From assembly GCA_039566865.1 (NCBI GenBank), contig CM076944.1:12608501-12672500 (forward strand): a stretch of DNA of 64,000 nucleotides, written 5' to 3'. The notes beneath the pieces were generated by a model. The model was not told where the DNA came from. It made no database searches and was given only the letters and a program-made list of their open reading frames with translations. This DNA comes from Aurelia coerulea. Taxonomy: Eukaryota > Cnidaria > Scyphozoa > Semaeostomeae > Ulmaridae. Below are positions 53,667 to 64,000 of the stretch, one piece after another (the stretch's first letter is position 1; each line of letters opens with the position of its first letter). Position numbers and translations under genes: made by a program.

Positions 53667-55048
53667 TGTAAAGAGAAAGAAAGTTGACAAAGATTCCATA
53701 ATCCGTGATGCCAGCACGATACTCGGCCTAAGTTGCGAGATCGTATCTGAGGCTCTTGCGAACTTGTCACAGAATGGGATATTGGAGTTTCACGAAGACA
53801 GTGTCAACATAAACAACAAGAACAAGCTCGATTTATCAAAGTCCATTGCAAATAATCTCAAGGTAGACACCGCTGTTTTGCTGACTCCAGTGACGACAGA
53901 GACGGATAGCGTCAACTCTGATCATCAACAACCGCATGCCCCTGATATCACCACCAACTCGTCCCAAACATTTACGGAGTCTAAAGATTTATGCAGCTCA
54001 TTTTCCCTTTTGGCATCCTTCTTTGTAGATATCCAGAAGGTCATTGAAAAGGAAAGGGAAATAAATCGAATTTTATTACTCGAGAACGCTAAATTTATAT
54101 CGCAGCTGGGAGATTCCACGGAAACGGTTGAAAGCCCTAGCAGGTGCAAAACTCATTCAAACCCTGACAATAAGGCTATTCAGGAAAATCAGTCGCCGAT
54201 TGTTCTCGAAGACATTAGATCAAAAACAAATTGAAATTGCGGAAAACAGAGCAAGGACCACAAAAAAGGGAAAACTAAGAAGAAAGCTTCTAACTCATCG
54301 CAAAAGGAGGTTAGTACATCCTCCAAGAGTAAAACAGATGTAAAGATTGTCAATGAAACTGTTGCCTCCTCTGCCTCTGCTTCGAATGGGAGCTCTGCCT
54401 CTGCTTTGAATGCTTCGAATCAGAGCTCTTCCTCTGCTTCGAGTGCTTCGAATCTGAGCTCTGCCTCTGCTTCGAGTGCTTCAAAAGGCACAAAATAGGG
54501 CAGCCAGAATTGTAACGAATAGCAAATATGATACATCCGCAATGCCTCTGATCAACGGTCTTGGATGGGCAACAGTCAAGCAGCTTATTTTCAAAGAATC
54601 AGCTTCGCTTATGTATACGTCCTTAAATTCGTTGGCTCAAGACTATTTGTCCACGTTGTTCACAAGATGCTCCGACAGTAATGAACGAAATCTGCGATCG
54701 ACAGATCTGAATCTGAAAATACCATTACTTAAAACAAAAACAGGTCAGAAATCTTTCTGCTACAGAGGAACCACCCTTTGGAACAGCCTGGATAAAGCTA
54801 GTAAATCATCTTCCCCTCTTGGTGCTTTCAAAAATCTGATCTGATAAGTCGGTTTACGTGCTTTCCCTCGTATTTTAATTTATTCACCGTTTATTAACTG
54901 TATTTAACTGTAAATGATTGGCTTTTGTAAATATATAAAATTATTGTAACTAGTTTTCCTTTTGCAGCTTAGGTTTTTTTTTTAACAGGTCAGTTTGAAA
55001 ACCAGATATATTCTGAAACTTTTTAACCTGTATAAATATTTTAAATGA
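53667..55048 (+). pseudogene. Internally deleted LINE: ORF1 joined to RT tail
   Basis: 53680-54234 encodes an ORF1-type protein: VDKDSIIRDASTILGLSCEI, a polar middle with QPHAPDITTNSS, and a predicted coiled coil (FFVDIQKVIEKEREINRILL). After a frame change a Lys-rich then Ser/Ala-rich low-complexity tract follows (54250-54490). At ~54478 the sequence jumps straight into the LINE RT C-terminus (LQKAQNRAARIVTNSKYDTS through CYRGTTLWNSLDKAS). The endonuclease and most of the RT are gone. The tail is ATGAA-rich (55022-55048) as in LINE J. The two ends of one LINE are kept, as expected for a deletion derivative. Confidence 0.7.
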
Positions 55049-55049
55049 A

Positions 55050-56700
55050 ATGAAAATGAATTCACGTTTTACCAAATGAAGTTGGGAAGCAAATAGACGC
55101 ACTTAATTGTAATAAAGCAAATAGTGGCAAAATACCTACTGATAAACTTAAGAAAGCAAAGGATTTAGCTTGCCCATACCTTACCGACTGCATTAACACT
55201 GCCATCTATGATTCTGAATTTCCAAAGAAACTGAAGGATGCTGATGTGTCACCCGGTTTTAAAAGAGGTGCAACCACTACAAAGGTGAATTACAGGCCTA
55301 TTAGTGTCTTGCCATCGGTCTCCAAAATTTTTGAGAGAATACTCAAAGGGCAATGGAAGGATTTTTTAAACCTATCCAACAAGTCTACTTTCTGGTTTCA
55401 GAGAGGGATATAGCACACAACATAAACATTCGCAAGTAAGAGTTATAGAAGCATGGAGAAAGAGCCTAGATTCGTCTGGTATGGTTGGTACGATCCTTAT
55501 GGACCTATCAAAAGCATATGACTGTATACCTCATGACCTCCTTATTGCTAAATTAGAGGCCTATGGGTTTCATGAAAAAAGCTTGCGACTGATGTATAGC
55601 TACCTAACGAATCGGAAACAGAGTGTAAAAATTGGGTCTTACAAAAGTTCTCAGAGCAATGTGAAGATAGGCGTCCCCAAGGCTCCGTTCTTGGGCCCTT
55701 GCTATTCAACATCTTCCTAAATGATTTATTCTATATGAAATTAAATTCAGAAAAATGTAATTTTGCTGACGATAACACCGTGTATTCATGTGGCACTCGT
55801 ATAAGCGAAATTACGACAAATTTAGAAAACGACCTAAGTACACTCCTAAATTGGTTTTATGCTAATGGTATGGTGGCAAACCCTGATAAGTTCCAATTGA
55901 TGTTTCTGGGACTAAATGAAAAACATAAGTTACGCTTGAATATTGAGGGTGTAAAAATATCGTCCGCTGAACATGTTAAACTTCTTGGAATCGAAATTGA
56001 CAACAAGCTTCGATTCAATAAGCATGTAAAAACACTATGCGAGAAAACAAACAGAAAAGTCAGTGCTTTTAGGAGGTTAAATATTTATCTCTCAAGAGAA
56101 CAGGCAATGAAACTGTGCAACACAGTAATTATCTCAAGCTTTAACTATTGCCCATTAGTGTGGATGTTTTGTGGCAAAGATGCCAACCATAAAATAAACC
56201 GTACCCATAAGCGTGCTTTAAGAATACTCCACAATGAATACGACTCTTCCTTTGATACACTTTTGGAGAAAAGTGACACTGTAACGATCCATATCAAAAA
56301 TCTCCAAAAATTGATGCTAGAAATCTTTAAGTCAATGAACCAGCTAAATCCATCATACATCTGGCACCTTCATGAAAGGAAGGAGATTCAGTATGACCTC
56401 AGAACTAAGCATCTGTGTAAATTGCCGATTACGAGGACGATAAAATTTGGCATGGAGTCGCTCTCATTCAGAGGAAGCATATTGTGGAACAATCTTAACG
56501 ATGAAATAAAGGAGCTATCAACGGTTGCAAGCTTTAAAACAAAGATCAAAACCTGGACGGGTGAACAATGTAATTGCCGAATTTGTAAATAGCCTGTAAT
56601 ACATTGAAAAAACAAACAGGTTGAATTGACCGTGGGTACTGGAGTGCTGCCTGGGCGAGGGGTAAGGTTTTTTCGTCCTTTCCCTTGGGGGGCACGTTAG
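55050..56700 (+). pseudogene. LINE F reverse transcriptase
   Basis: Plus-strand LINE: a linker with DLACPYLTDCINTAIYDSEF, NYRPISVLPSVSKIFERI (~55290), a broken block near 55400, MDLSKAYDCIPHDLLIAKLE (55499), GVPKAPFLGP where the family has GVPQGSVLGP, then after a frameshift at ~55700 CNFADDNTVYSCG, LLGIEIDNKLRFNKHVKTLC and a terminal CNCRICK at 56592. Related to LINEs D and E. The Gln-Gly of VPQG is lost and there are at least three frame breaks, so it is inactive. Confidence 0.85.
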
Positions 56701-57119
56701 TATCCGTGGATCAATATAAAATCAATTTGAAATAACGCAATGATCTAGCAGCTCTCCCTTCTATCTTCCAGACAGTTCAGCACCAAACCACCCAAATTTT
56801 CCCATAGTGCTTGACTTCCCTCATCATTGTACCGTCCAGTTGTTATGTGATGGTACAGGGATGACGGAAGTCTGCAATATAAAAAGTTAGACCCATAGCA
56901 TGGTTTGGTGTGGAACTGCCAGTCTCCTTCTTTTCTTTTGACTATTTGTGTGTTGTTTTCTTGTTTTGTTTTGTCCCTCGTATTGCTTTATTTTTGTATT
57001 TTTGTCTTTTTGTTATATATTTATATCTTGAAGTTTTATTTGCCAACTGTAAATACCGTTCTTGGTGTAGGCCAGATGACCTTGTGTCTTCTTACACCAA
57101 GCGCGGTAAAGTAGTAATG
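56701..57119. other. Unassigned DNA
   Basis: Overlapping hydrophobic frames (56905-57134) are T-rich low-complexity translations rather than a membrane protein. Possibly a 3' retroelement tail (CTTCTTACACCAAGCGCGGT block). Confidence 0.35.
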
Positions 57120-57435
57120 TATTTAATTATTTAGCTTTAATTTATTATGAATAGAAAAAAGAGTACATGTGTAAGCATGATTTGGCATATATTTGAGATT
57201 AATGTCTGCAACAATTAGAAAAAGTATACAAATTCTGTTGACTACACAGAAAAATCATTGGTTGCCATGGTTACGAGGCTATATTTAGCATCTTGAAATT
57301 TTCTTCATTTGATACAGTATAGATATAAAGTCAAAGTAGCGGGGTCTTGGCATCCTGCATTGCATGTTTTAGCATTGGCGAATAAAGTTTTCGTTGGAGG
57401 GAGGGAGGTGAATCCACCGCCCAGGTGAGATAGGG
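57120..57435 (+). mobile_element. TTAA-family repeat, copy P4 (partial)
   Basis: Right end GGTGAGATAGGG then TTAA (57436-57439). It shares TTGGTTGCCATGG-like and TTCATTTGATACAGTATAG blocks with other copies. The terminal C-tract hairpin is degraded. Confidence 0.45.
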
Positions 57436-57619
57436 TTAAAGACCCATTGCTAACTATGATCCTTCCTGGCACCAAAGTCGACTTTCGTGCAAGCTAAAAA
57501 TCAATTTTGTAGAAATTCGTCTAGGCAAGGGTACAATTTACTTTAATACTAGTCTAGCATACGGTACCACTTTGAGTATGCTCGTAGCAGACCCCTACCC
57601 GAAATTTAGCCAAGATACA

Positions 57620-57790
57620 GGACCGCCAAGAGGGGGGGGGTAGCCGGGGCAACTGCCCTGGGGCCCGGGCCCCGCCAGGGCCCGTGAAAACGAATGTTTG
57701 TTTCTTCATTGTATGTGGTAATGATATCATCGAGCTAGGCCCCGCAAGGGGCCCCAGCAAAATGTGATTTTCTTCTTGTCCATTGCACAT
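57620..57790. repeat. GC-rich GGGGCCC palindromic repeat
   Basis: Clusters of CCCTGGGGCCCGGGCCCCGC and GGCCCCGCAAGGGGCCCC in AT-rich surroundings; TGATATCA occurs on both sides. A similar GGGGCCCG block is at 60267-60310. Element type unknown. Confidence 0.5.
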
Positions 57791-58098
57791 TGCACTTTGA
57801 AATGATATCACGGGCCTCATTTAATTTCATTTGCAATAAACTTTGTGTTGTGTTGGAAGTTTCTAGCCGAATGTAGAACAAATGCACAGGAGGCGAACGG
57901 GAATTCAGCTACAATCTCCTCGCTGCTATCTTGAATGCAATGGCTCCTATATTTGGAAGTAATGCGTTATTTTATTCCGAAGTTGTTTCGTTAAATTGTA
58001 TTGAGAATAAGCGACAGGAAATATTGCTCATGCTATTACTGATGTTTTCGAATAAATCAACTCTATCAGAAAGTTACTACTTTTCTATCTACGTTATT

Positions 58099-58394
58099 CA
58101 GGCCCGTCGGAAGAGCTGCCATTTTTGATATTATGCAATTCAAAAATATTCTATATCCTCGTGAAATTGAAGTCCTATTTTCAAAATTTTCCGGAAAGAC
58201 CCCAATCAGCTTCGATCCATTACTTCTTTAAATGGCATATTCTCCAAAAATGATGCGTTTTCCAGTGATCTAAAAGGGCGTGGTCATAAACATTTTGTCT
58301 GGGGGCAAGCCCCCAGACCCCATCTTGGCTACGCTCGCTTCCAGTTTTAGCCCCCCCCCCCCCATCCAATATAAATTTCGTTCCGACAGGCCTG
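58099..58394. mobile_element. hAT-like MITE (CAGGCC ends)
   Basis: Begins CAGGCCCGTCGGAA and ends TTCCGACAGGCCTG. The CAG...CTG termini fit hAT elements. Internally it has a CTGGGGGCAAGCCCCCAG hairpin and a 14-base C-tract. An exact 8-bp TSD was not found (GTTATT versus GTTCTT). Confidence 0.65.
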
Positions 58395-58591
58395 GTTCTT
58401 ACTGTGCATTATTATCTTGCAGCTAGAAACCAATGAGGATTGGACATTGCGTTGCATTTTAGTCTGAAAATCCGACAAAAAGGTTCACAATTTTTATGTT
58501 CTGGAATTCACGAAATGTTCCCAATTGTGCGCTCTTAGTAGACTTATTCCAAAAGTCTCTTGTTTTTCTCCCTTTGCTGACTTGCCGCAAC

Positions 58592-60163
58592 AAGACTGAA
58601 TTATGATTTTGCCGCTGACCGACAGCACCTTGTGCCCCCGCATTTAGTTGGAATCTGTGAATCTGGAAAGCTGCCAGGAAAAACAAATAATAGATTTTCG
58701 AATATTCCCGACCCCTGGGAATTGACCTATTGTCTTTGGTACTTGGCCAAATGCACAGGTTGGAAGTTGAAGATTACTTGGACGAGAGCTGAAGTTAATC
58801 AAACATTTTAAAAGGCTCCAAACACGTGGAATAGATATCGTGGTGATTGTCACAAAAGACGAAGAATTCAAGGATTTAATGTTTTGGAAAATGCTCCGAA
58901 ACTGGCCGCAGCCTTTTCACCATCATCTCTGAAATCCTTTTCAAAGATCTGAGCAACATTTTGAGCCAGGTGAGCTATTCGGGAAAATAGGGGATCATAC
59001 TTCAATTTTTTATCGAAGTACCGGTGATCTTCACATGGTTATCGGCCTAAGTATTTTGGTCTGCCAAAGTAAACCCTCCTAGTGTTCAAAATCCTTGAAA
59101 TAAACAAGCAATCAAATTATTTTTGAAGAGGTAAATACTTTGTTGTTTATTTCATTGAATTGCAAGCCTATTTGACTCTTCTCAGCCTCACAAACCAAGA
59201 AATTTCAAGGTTACTAGATTTTGGTTCAAAAATAGTGAGGAAAAAGTGATCGAATTTCTATGTAATTTGCACAATATCTGGCCGCAGCCTTTTCAGGAAA
59301 CTTTTTGTATTGGTCGAAATTTTATTTGGCTGTCAGAAAATCGTATTGGTACTGCTGGGAAAATAGGGGATGACATTGTAAAAATTAGATATCTATGTGT
59401 TGGTTTTTTGCTGATTTTCCAACCCGCCATCTTTGTTTGTTTACAATCTAGCAGCCGGAAACAATGGAGAGCAACGACAACAGCTCAAGGTGAAGTCAAA
59501 ATTATACCCCCGTCCTTATAGCCTAGTTAGTATTGATTACTTGATGTTTGGTTTGATGTACCAGTGGGTCAGTTTATGATAGATTGGGGCAAAATTCTCG
59601 TTGTTTTGAAGTATATCGGAAATTTCTCGTGACATCGATCTCACGTTTGTATTCCCTTTATGGCAAATTGATCATTGAGCAAAGCTAATTCTTTACATTT
59701 TACAGAACAATTTTTTACTTCAAGGTAAGCATAACTGCGTTCAGAAAATATTACTCGCTCGTCGATGCTACTCGCAGTGACGCACGTCGGGCGGGAAGTT
59801 TTAGTCCATCGAAGGGTTAGTTGAGAGAGCAGAAACTCCAGGCTTTGCGAGAGATTTTTATTGCCCAGAATTAGATAGTTTGATTTCTTTACAACATTGG
59901 CTTGCGATTGATAAACTGGGTAAAACTCCGCGGGTTCCTTGTGTGTATAACTGTACTGTCTTGTTTTTGTTTTGGGTTGTTCTCCGTATTTCAGTGTAAG
60001 CTCTTTCCGTGTGACCTTCACCCGCTCGTCGTTGTTGCTGTTATTTCAGCTGTAGTTAGTTCTAGAATTGAGGAAAGAAGCGTTTGTAATAATTCAGATG
60101 TCACCATTGCCTCGGTTTCGAGGGATATCTGCGCGCGCATAAAAAGCATAATTCAGTCTTGCT
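58592..60163 (+). mobile_element. Second copy of palindrome unit, 12-bp direct repeats
   Basis: Corresponds to the spacer plus one arm of the 24.7-27.4 kb palindrome (reverse complement of 24684 to ~26240). Termini AAGACTGAATTATG and CATAATTCAGTCTTGCT. It is flanked by ACTTGCCGCAAC (58580-58591 and 60164-60175). It keeps the diverged coding-like frame at 59246-59521 and the spacer block. Shows that the unit exists without its mirror arm. Confidence 0.75.
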
Positions 60164-60392
60164 ACTTGCCGCAACAACTGGAGCGATAACAACAACAACA
60201 ACACGTGAAAGGTAGAGGGAATTATGTAATGAGTCTACGATTTTGGTTCCGGTGTCAAGCAAGGGGCCCGCAACCACTAGTTTCCCCGGGGCCCGCCCTC
60301 GCTCTCGGCGGCCCTAGCCAAGAACCCCCGTGCTGCAGAACATCACATGTTATTTTATGCGAGTTTTTACTGTACATCTCCTATTCTTTCAG

Positions 60393-60823
60393 ATTTTAAA
60401 CTGATCTCCAGAGGCAAAGAAACAAAGCAATCAACAACTGGTTACGGTGGCGTGAGTTCTCGTGCTGTTGATGGGAACAACAACAATATCTACACCAGTG
60501 GTTCTTGCGCTCACACGGCTGGTGGATCACATCCTCCCCCTTGGTGGAGAGTCGATCTCGCTAGAAGAGCAATGATCATTAAAGTCGCAATCACTAATCG
60601 ATTGAATCACCCTGAAAGGTTGAGAAATTTCACTATTAGAAGTGGTTTTAATGATGAATACAATGCTAATCCGATATGCAGAAAGAATGTCGGTATTACA
60701 AAAGGGATTACGGTGGAGTTCAAATGTGATGAGATGATGCCTGGAAGATATTTGTTCATAGAGTCACACTTAGCGGAAACATTGACCCTCTGTGAAGTGG
60801 AGGTTTATGGTTATCATTTTTGA
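60393..60823 (+). CDS. F-type lectin (fucolectin) terminal exon
   Basis: Acceptor CTATTCTTTCAG then a 431-nt open exon to TGA, split-codon phase 1. The product is one F-type lectin domain: SRGKETKQSTTGYGGVSSRA, VDGNNNNIYTSGSCAHT, PPPWWRVDLARRAMIIKVAI, TNRLNHPERLRNFTIRSG, a CRKN block, GRYLFIESH and a closing LTLCEVEVYGYHF. These secreted, calcium-binding beta-jellyroll lectins usually bind fucose in immunity or self-recognition. The fucose motif's R-x-D is R-L-N here and the usual neighbouring Cys pair is missing, so specificity may differ. Upstream exons (signal peptide) are not visible; transposons lie immediately 5'. Confidence 0.85.
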
Positions 60824-61382
60824 GTTCATCAACAATTTAAGCAGTTTTTGAAAGGAAAGGCGTAAAGCCTTTGCAAAAATTTAAAATCAAATGTATACTC
60901 CATTTATATATATATATATACCACTATATAAACCACTATATATACCACAATGAAAAAAAGCGCAAAAATCAACTCGATGCCTGCTCTCTGAGGATGTTGC
61001 CCCTCTTCTTCATCGTTCACTATATATATAGGGTGGTATATATATATATATATATATACCACCCTTTCAACTGAATTGATCGAAGGAAGCTTCAGGTCGT
61101 TTGCAATAGTTCCAAAGGAGCATTTTTATGTGTAAGAAAGACTAAAAACTGGAGCCTTATCTTATTTTTATTGTACTAATATTCATAACCATTGTTAGTA
61201 ACATGAGATTACCCTCGTCGCAGAACGATGAGAAAACAAAAGAAACAAAGGGGAACTTGACTGATCACATTTTCATTGAATTGTACGAGTTGTTTTCGAG
61301 CGATGTTGGAATTGTTATTCACAGAGTTGCAGCTAGAATATTGTGTATTTTCTGTTTTTAAACCTAAAGCAAGATGCCCCAA
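60824..61382. other. 3' flank of lectin exon with (TA)n
   Basis: Includes TA repeats at 60907-60921 and a palindrome GGGTGGTATATA...TATATACCACCC (61031-61066). No further exon or clear polyadenylation signal. Confidence 0.5.
61031..61066. repeat. Perfect TA-cored palindrome
   Basis: GGGTGG(TA)n CCACCC can extrude as a cruciform; likely a tiny MITE or microsatellite derivative. Confidence 0.65.
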
Positions 61383-62124
61383 GCACAGGAAGCCCAATCG
61401 CGTAATATGGCGGCCTATCTTACTAAGGTAATTCACGTCGCTGCTATTTCCTAACTGCAATATAAAGATAGCAGTATTTGCTCTTTGAATTGAAGAAAAT
61501 TAAATTCATACCGTAAATGGTTGATTGTTATCTCGGTTATCTCTGTCTTTCTTCTTCTCCTCTTGTGCTCCGAAATCATTGAAGCACTCTGCCACCATGG
61601 TTACAGAATTGATTTTGTTGTTGTTATACTGGAATAACGCAACATTATAGGTTGCAGTGTATATAAGAAATAACAAGGACTGAAGCTTTCTTACTTACAT
61701 AAATCTAACAACAGTTTTGTCCTCGCTCAATCTCGGTGAATTTTGCATCAAACGTCCAAATGTTCCCCAGCTTTTAAACTCCGTACTCAATGCATTTGTC
61801 TTCACTTTCCTCCCCGAAATGATTTAAAACAAACGCGAAACAAAACTGATCACTTTGGCAGTTTGAGATCTACCGAAGCTCCGTATCACCATCGTGGCCA
61901 GGATAAAAGGCGCCGACGTTCGAAATTCGTTCGAAATTCGAACAAAACGAATTTCGAACGTCGGCAATCAGCCATTTACGGTATGAATTTTATTTTCTTT
62001 AATTCAAAGAGCAAATACTGCTATCTTTATATTGCAGTTAGGAAACAGCAGCAACGTAAATTACCTAATATAGTATTACTAGTATTAGCTTAGGCCGCCA
62101 TATTACGCGATTGGGCTTCCTGTG
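61383..62124. mobile_element. CACAG-ended TIR element, ~150-bp TIRs
   Basis: Begins CACAGGAAGCCCAATCGCGT and ends with the complement; AAG flanks both sides, a possible 3-bp TSD. CACAG/3-bp TSD is the pattern of EnSpm/CACTA elements. Inverted blocks include CTTTGAATTGAAGAAAATTA and AAATACTGCTATCTTTAT. A perfect hairpin (GCCGACGTTCGAAATTCGTT outward) sits at 61911-61964. No transposase. Confidence 0.7.
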
Positions 62125-62184
62125 AAGATGAATAATAATGACATTAAAATTGAATCTTGTGGTACCCCTGACTTCACAACCTCT

Positions 62185-62760
62185 TGTTGGGGATACGTGC
62201 AAGCTCAAGTTGACGAGGACGTGGATATCCCCTCGGGGACTATGAACGCATGCGTAGTTTGTAAATTTTTGCTGATTCGATTACGTAATGCCATTATTTT
62301 ATCACCAACTTTTAGTCATTTGACAGGCAACCAGAAGTCAGATATTGAAACGAAACCACATCCGCCACAGAACAATCAATTTTTGATGAGAGAACAATGT
62401 GAAAAGTTTTCATTCAGAATCACTATGGAAGCTTGGCAAAGAAATGTATTTATCTGGTTAAGAAATGATATTCATATGCCAACTTAGCTTTGCTTGGTTT
62501 TGTTTCAAATGGCCTCCTGGAAATTTTGTCGAAGCGGATCTAATAACGGAGCTTTCTATAGCACAGAGCGCAATCTTGTTTTGCCTAGGCCAATTTATCA
62601 ACACAAAACCAAAACCGTTCAACATTTACTTCTGTGCCAAGCTTCCAGAGAGGTCCATCATGACCTCTTTGTTTGCAGTTTCTTGTATGCATATATCAAA
62701 CATAACTGCAGTTAATCATTGATAAAATATAAGCTAAGTTCCCCGCATATCCAGCTAAGA
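62185..62760 (+). repeat. Terminal fragment of the composite element
   Basis: Starts TGTTGGGGATACGTGCAAGC and matches the reverse complement of 28850-29407 throughout, including GGACTATGAACGCATGCG and ATAACTGCAGTTA. Homology fades near 62760. Confidence 0.75.
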
Positions 62761-63181
62761 TAAGGCTCAAATCCTTACTGGTTGCCAGAGCATGCGAAAA
62801 TCATCCAATTTTTTTGCTTGTCAGCCAATGAGATCACCGCTTTCTAGCCCCTGGAGACAAAATCGGTCGTTTGAGGAAAATATTCTAGTACCCTCACTAA
62901 AACTAAAATGGATGCTAAAATACTTCAGTTATTTGCAATTTTTTTGGATAAATCAGTTGTGGGGATGTCCGTCCAGAGTTGTTTACATGTTTAGGCACAC
63001 AGCTTGTTTGGGGCCGGAGCTGCGTTCATTTTCCGGTCGAAGAATATTGATCTTCGTTGAAATATCTAAAGAAATCGCTACAAATGAGATATACAGATAA
63101 GAATTTCAGCGATTATGCATACTGACCTGAGCAATAACCGAAACTCTTTCACTGCTATCATATCTCAAAATTGGAGGCAAT
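62761..63181. other. No recognisable feature
   Basis: A plus frame (62792-63100) has no domain I recognise. No paired repeats. Confidence 0.4.
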
Positions 63182-63189
63182 TTCTAATG

Positions 63190-64000
63190 ATTTCTGGCAG
63201 AGACATCATTTGGGCCTAAGCTTTTTCTCGCTTAAAACTCATTCCATTGCACCTAAAAAGTTATGGTAAAATTCTTGAGCTAGATAATGCACTTACCCAT
63301 GACTCAGGCACAAGTTTGACTTCGTTTGCATTGTTTACTTTGGCAAATTTTTGTAAGAAACAACCAGTTGTGGGCGAATTGCAAAAACTTTCCTCGGTCC
63401 ATATTTTTCTCCGCTTCAAACAACAAACAGTGAACTTTGTATCATAAAAGTCTTGCAAAAACAGAACATTCCTATAGAACGATTCCATGCGCTTTAGCGA
63501 GGCACTCGTGAATTGTTTTTACGCATTTTGTTCTTTTCGTTCTTATTTCAATCAATGCAAAACATAAAAAGAACAAAACATTATTTTGGGTTCGCTAAAA
63601 AAGATACCCGGTTCTGCTCTTTTGTTTGTTTGCATTGACTGATTGAACCAAATGCGTGAAAACAATTCACGAGTGACTCGCTAAGGCGCATGCAATCGTT
63701 CTATAGGAATGTTTTGTGATGCAAGACTTTTATGATACAAAGTTCACTGTTTGTTGTTTGAAGCGGAGAGACTATGCAGAGAAAAATATGGACCGAGGAA
63801 AGTTTTTGCAATTCGCCCACAACTGGTCGTTTCTTATAAAAATTTGCTAATGTAAAAAGGGCAAACGAAGTTAGACTGGTGCCTGAGTCATGGGTAAGTG
63901 CATTATTCAGCTCTAGAATTTTACCATAACTTTTTAAGTGCAATGGAATGAGTTTTAAGCGAGGACAAGCTTAGCCCCAAATGATATCTCTGCCAGAAAT
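63190..64000. repeat. Inverted-repeat element at window edge
   Basis: 63190-63530 and 63655-64000 are reverse complements (arms ~340 bp, loop ~125 bp), for example ATTTCTGGCAGAGACATCAT and its partner at the very end. The outer right boundary is beyond the window, so TSD and length are unknown. Confidence 0.75.

Noticed and set aside
56905..57134. Small membrane proteins
   Set aside because: Hydrophobicity comes from T-rich low-complexity DNA; overlapping frames look equally hydrophobic.
1..64000. LTR retrotransposons or endogenous retroviruses
   Set aside because: No protease, integrase or gag-like motifs and no paired direct LTRs; all RTs seen are LINE or Penelope type.

Overview
This window is from an animal nuclear genome, most likely a marine invertebrate and plausibly an anthozoan cnidarian. 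The base composition is AT-rich, there are no bacterial operons, and introns are GT-AG. An F-type lectin exon sits among CR1/jockey-like and RTE-like LINEs, Penelope-like elements (PLEs) and many short inverted-repeat elements. The cnidarian assignment is inference from this mix; no species marker is visible. Nearly everything recognisable is mobile DNA. The host-gene content I can support is small: one F-type lectin exon (60393-60823), a possible three-exon small gene on the minus strand (32949-34591), a decayed THAP-like segment (about 30623-30866) and a SAP-like N-terminus (5668-5910).

Layout. 1-6.8 kb: terminal-inverted-repeat (TIR) elements (1-803, 1179-1301, 1979-2983) and otherwise featureless DNA. 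6.8-10.3 kb: three TA-flanked long-TIR elements alternating with three partial PLE pseudo-LTRs, each carrying a hammerhead-like core. 10.6-12.9 kb: a 5'-truncated LINE with clear target-site duplications (TSDs). 13.2-15.0 kb: PLE A. 15.9-21.4 kb: PLE B, broken by a TTAA-family repeat and an RTE-like LINE. 21.8-23.2 kb: a LINE tail and a repeat. 24.1-30.3 kb: a LINE with an SGNH-esterase-like domain and an endonuclease, split by a 4.92-kb insertion that contains a 2.75-kb palindrome. 30.6-34.6 kb: THAP remnant, MITE, tRNA-derived SINE and the small candidate gene. 34.9-42.4 kb: CR1-like LINEs, one nested in another, with short insertions whose TSDs restore the reading frame. 42.4-45.3 kb: PLE C with a long RT ORF. 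45.4-53.7 kb: MITEs, hairpin elements, a SINE head and LINE fragments. 53.7-56.7 kb: an internally deleted LINE followed by a LINE RT. 57-64 kb: MITEs, a second copy of the palindrome unit, the lectin exon, and inverted-repeat elements running to the window edge.

The genes do not work together as a pathway. The window is a layered record of insertions: several elements can be ordered in time because their TSDs, or the host reading frames they interrupt, are still legible. The best leads for something undescribed are the 4.92-kb composite element with its palindrome and coding-like cargo, the alternating MITE/pseudo-LTR array with ribozyme-like cores, and the families of minute hairpin and G-tract elements.
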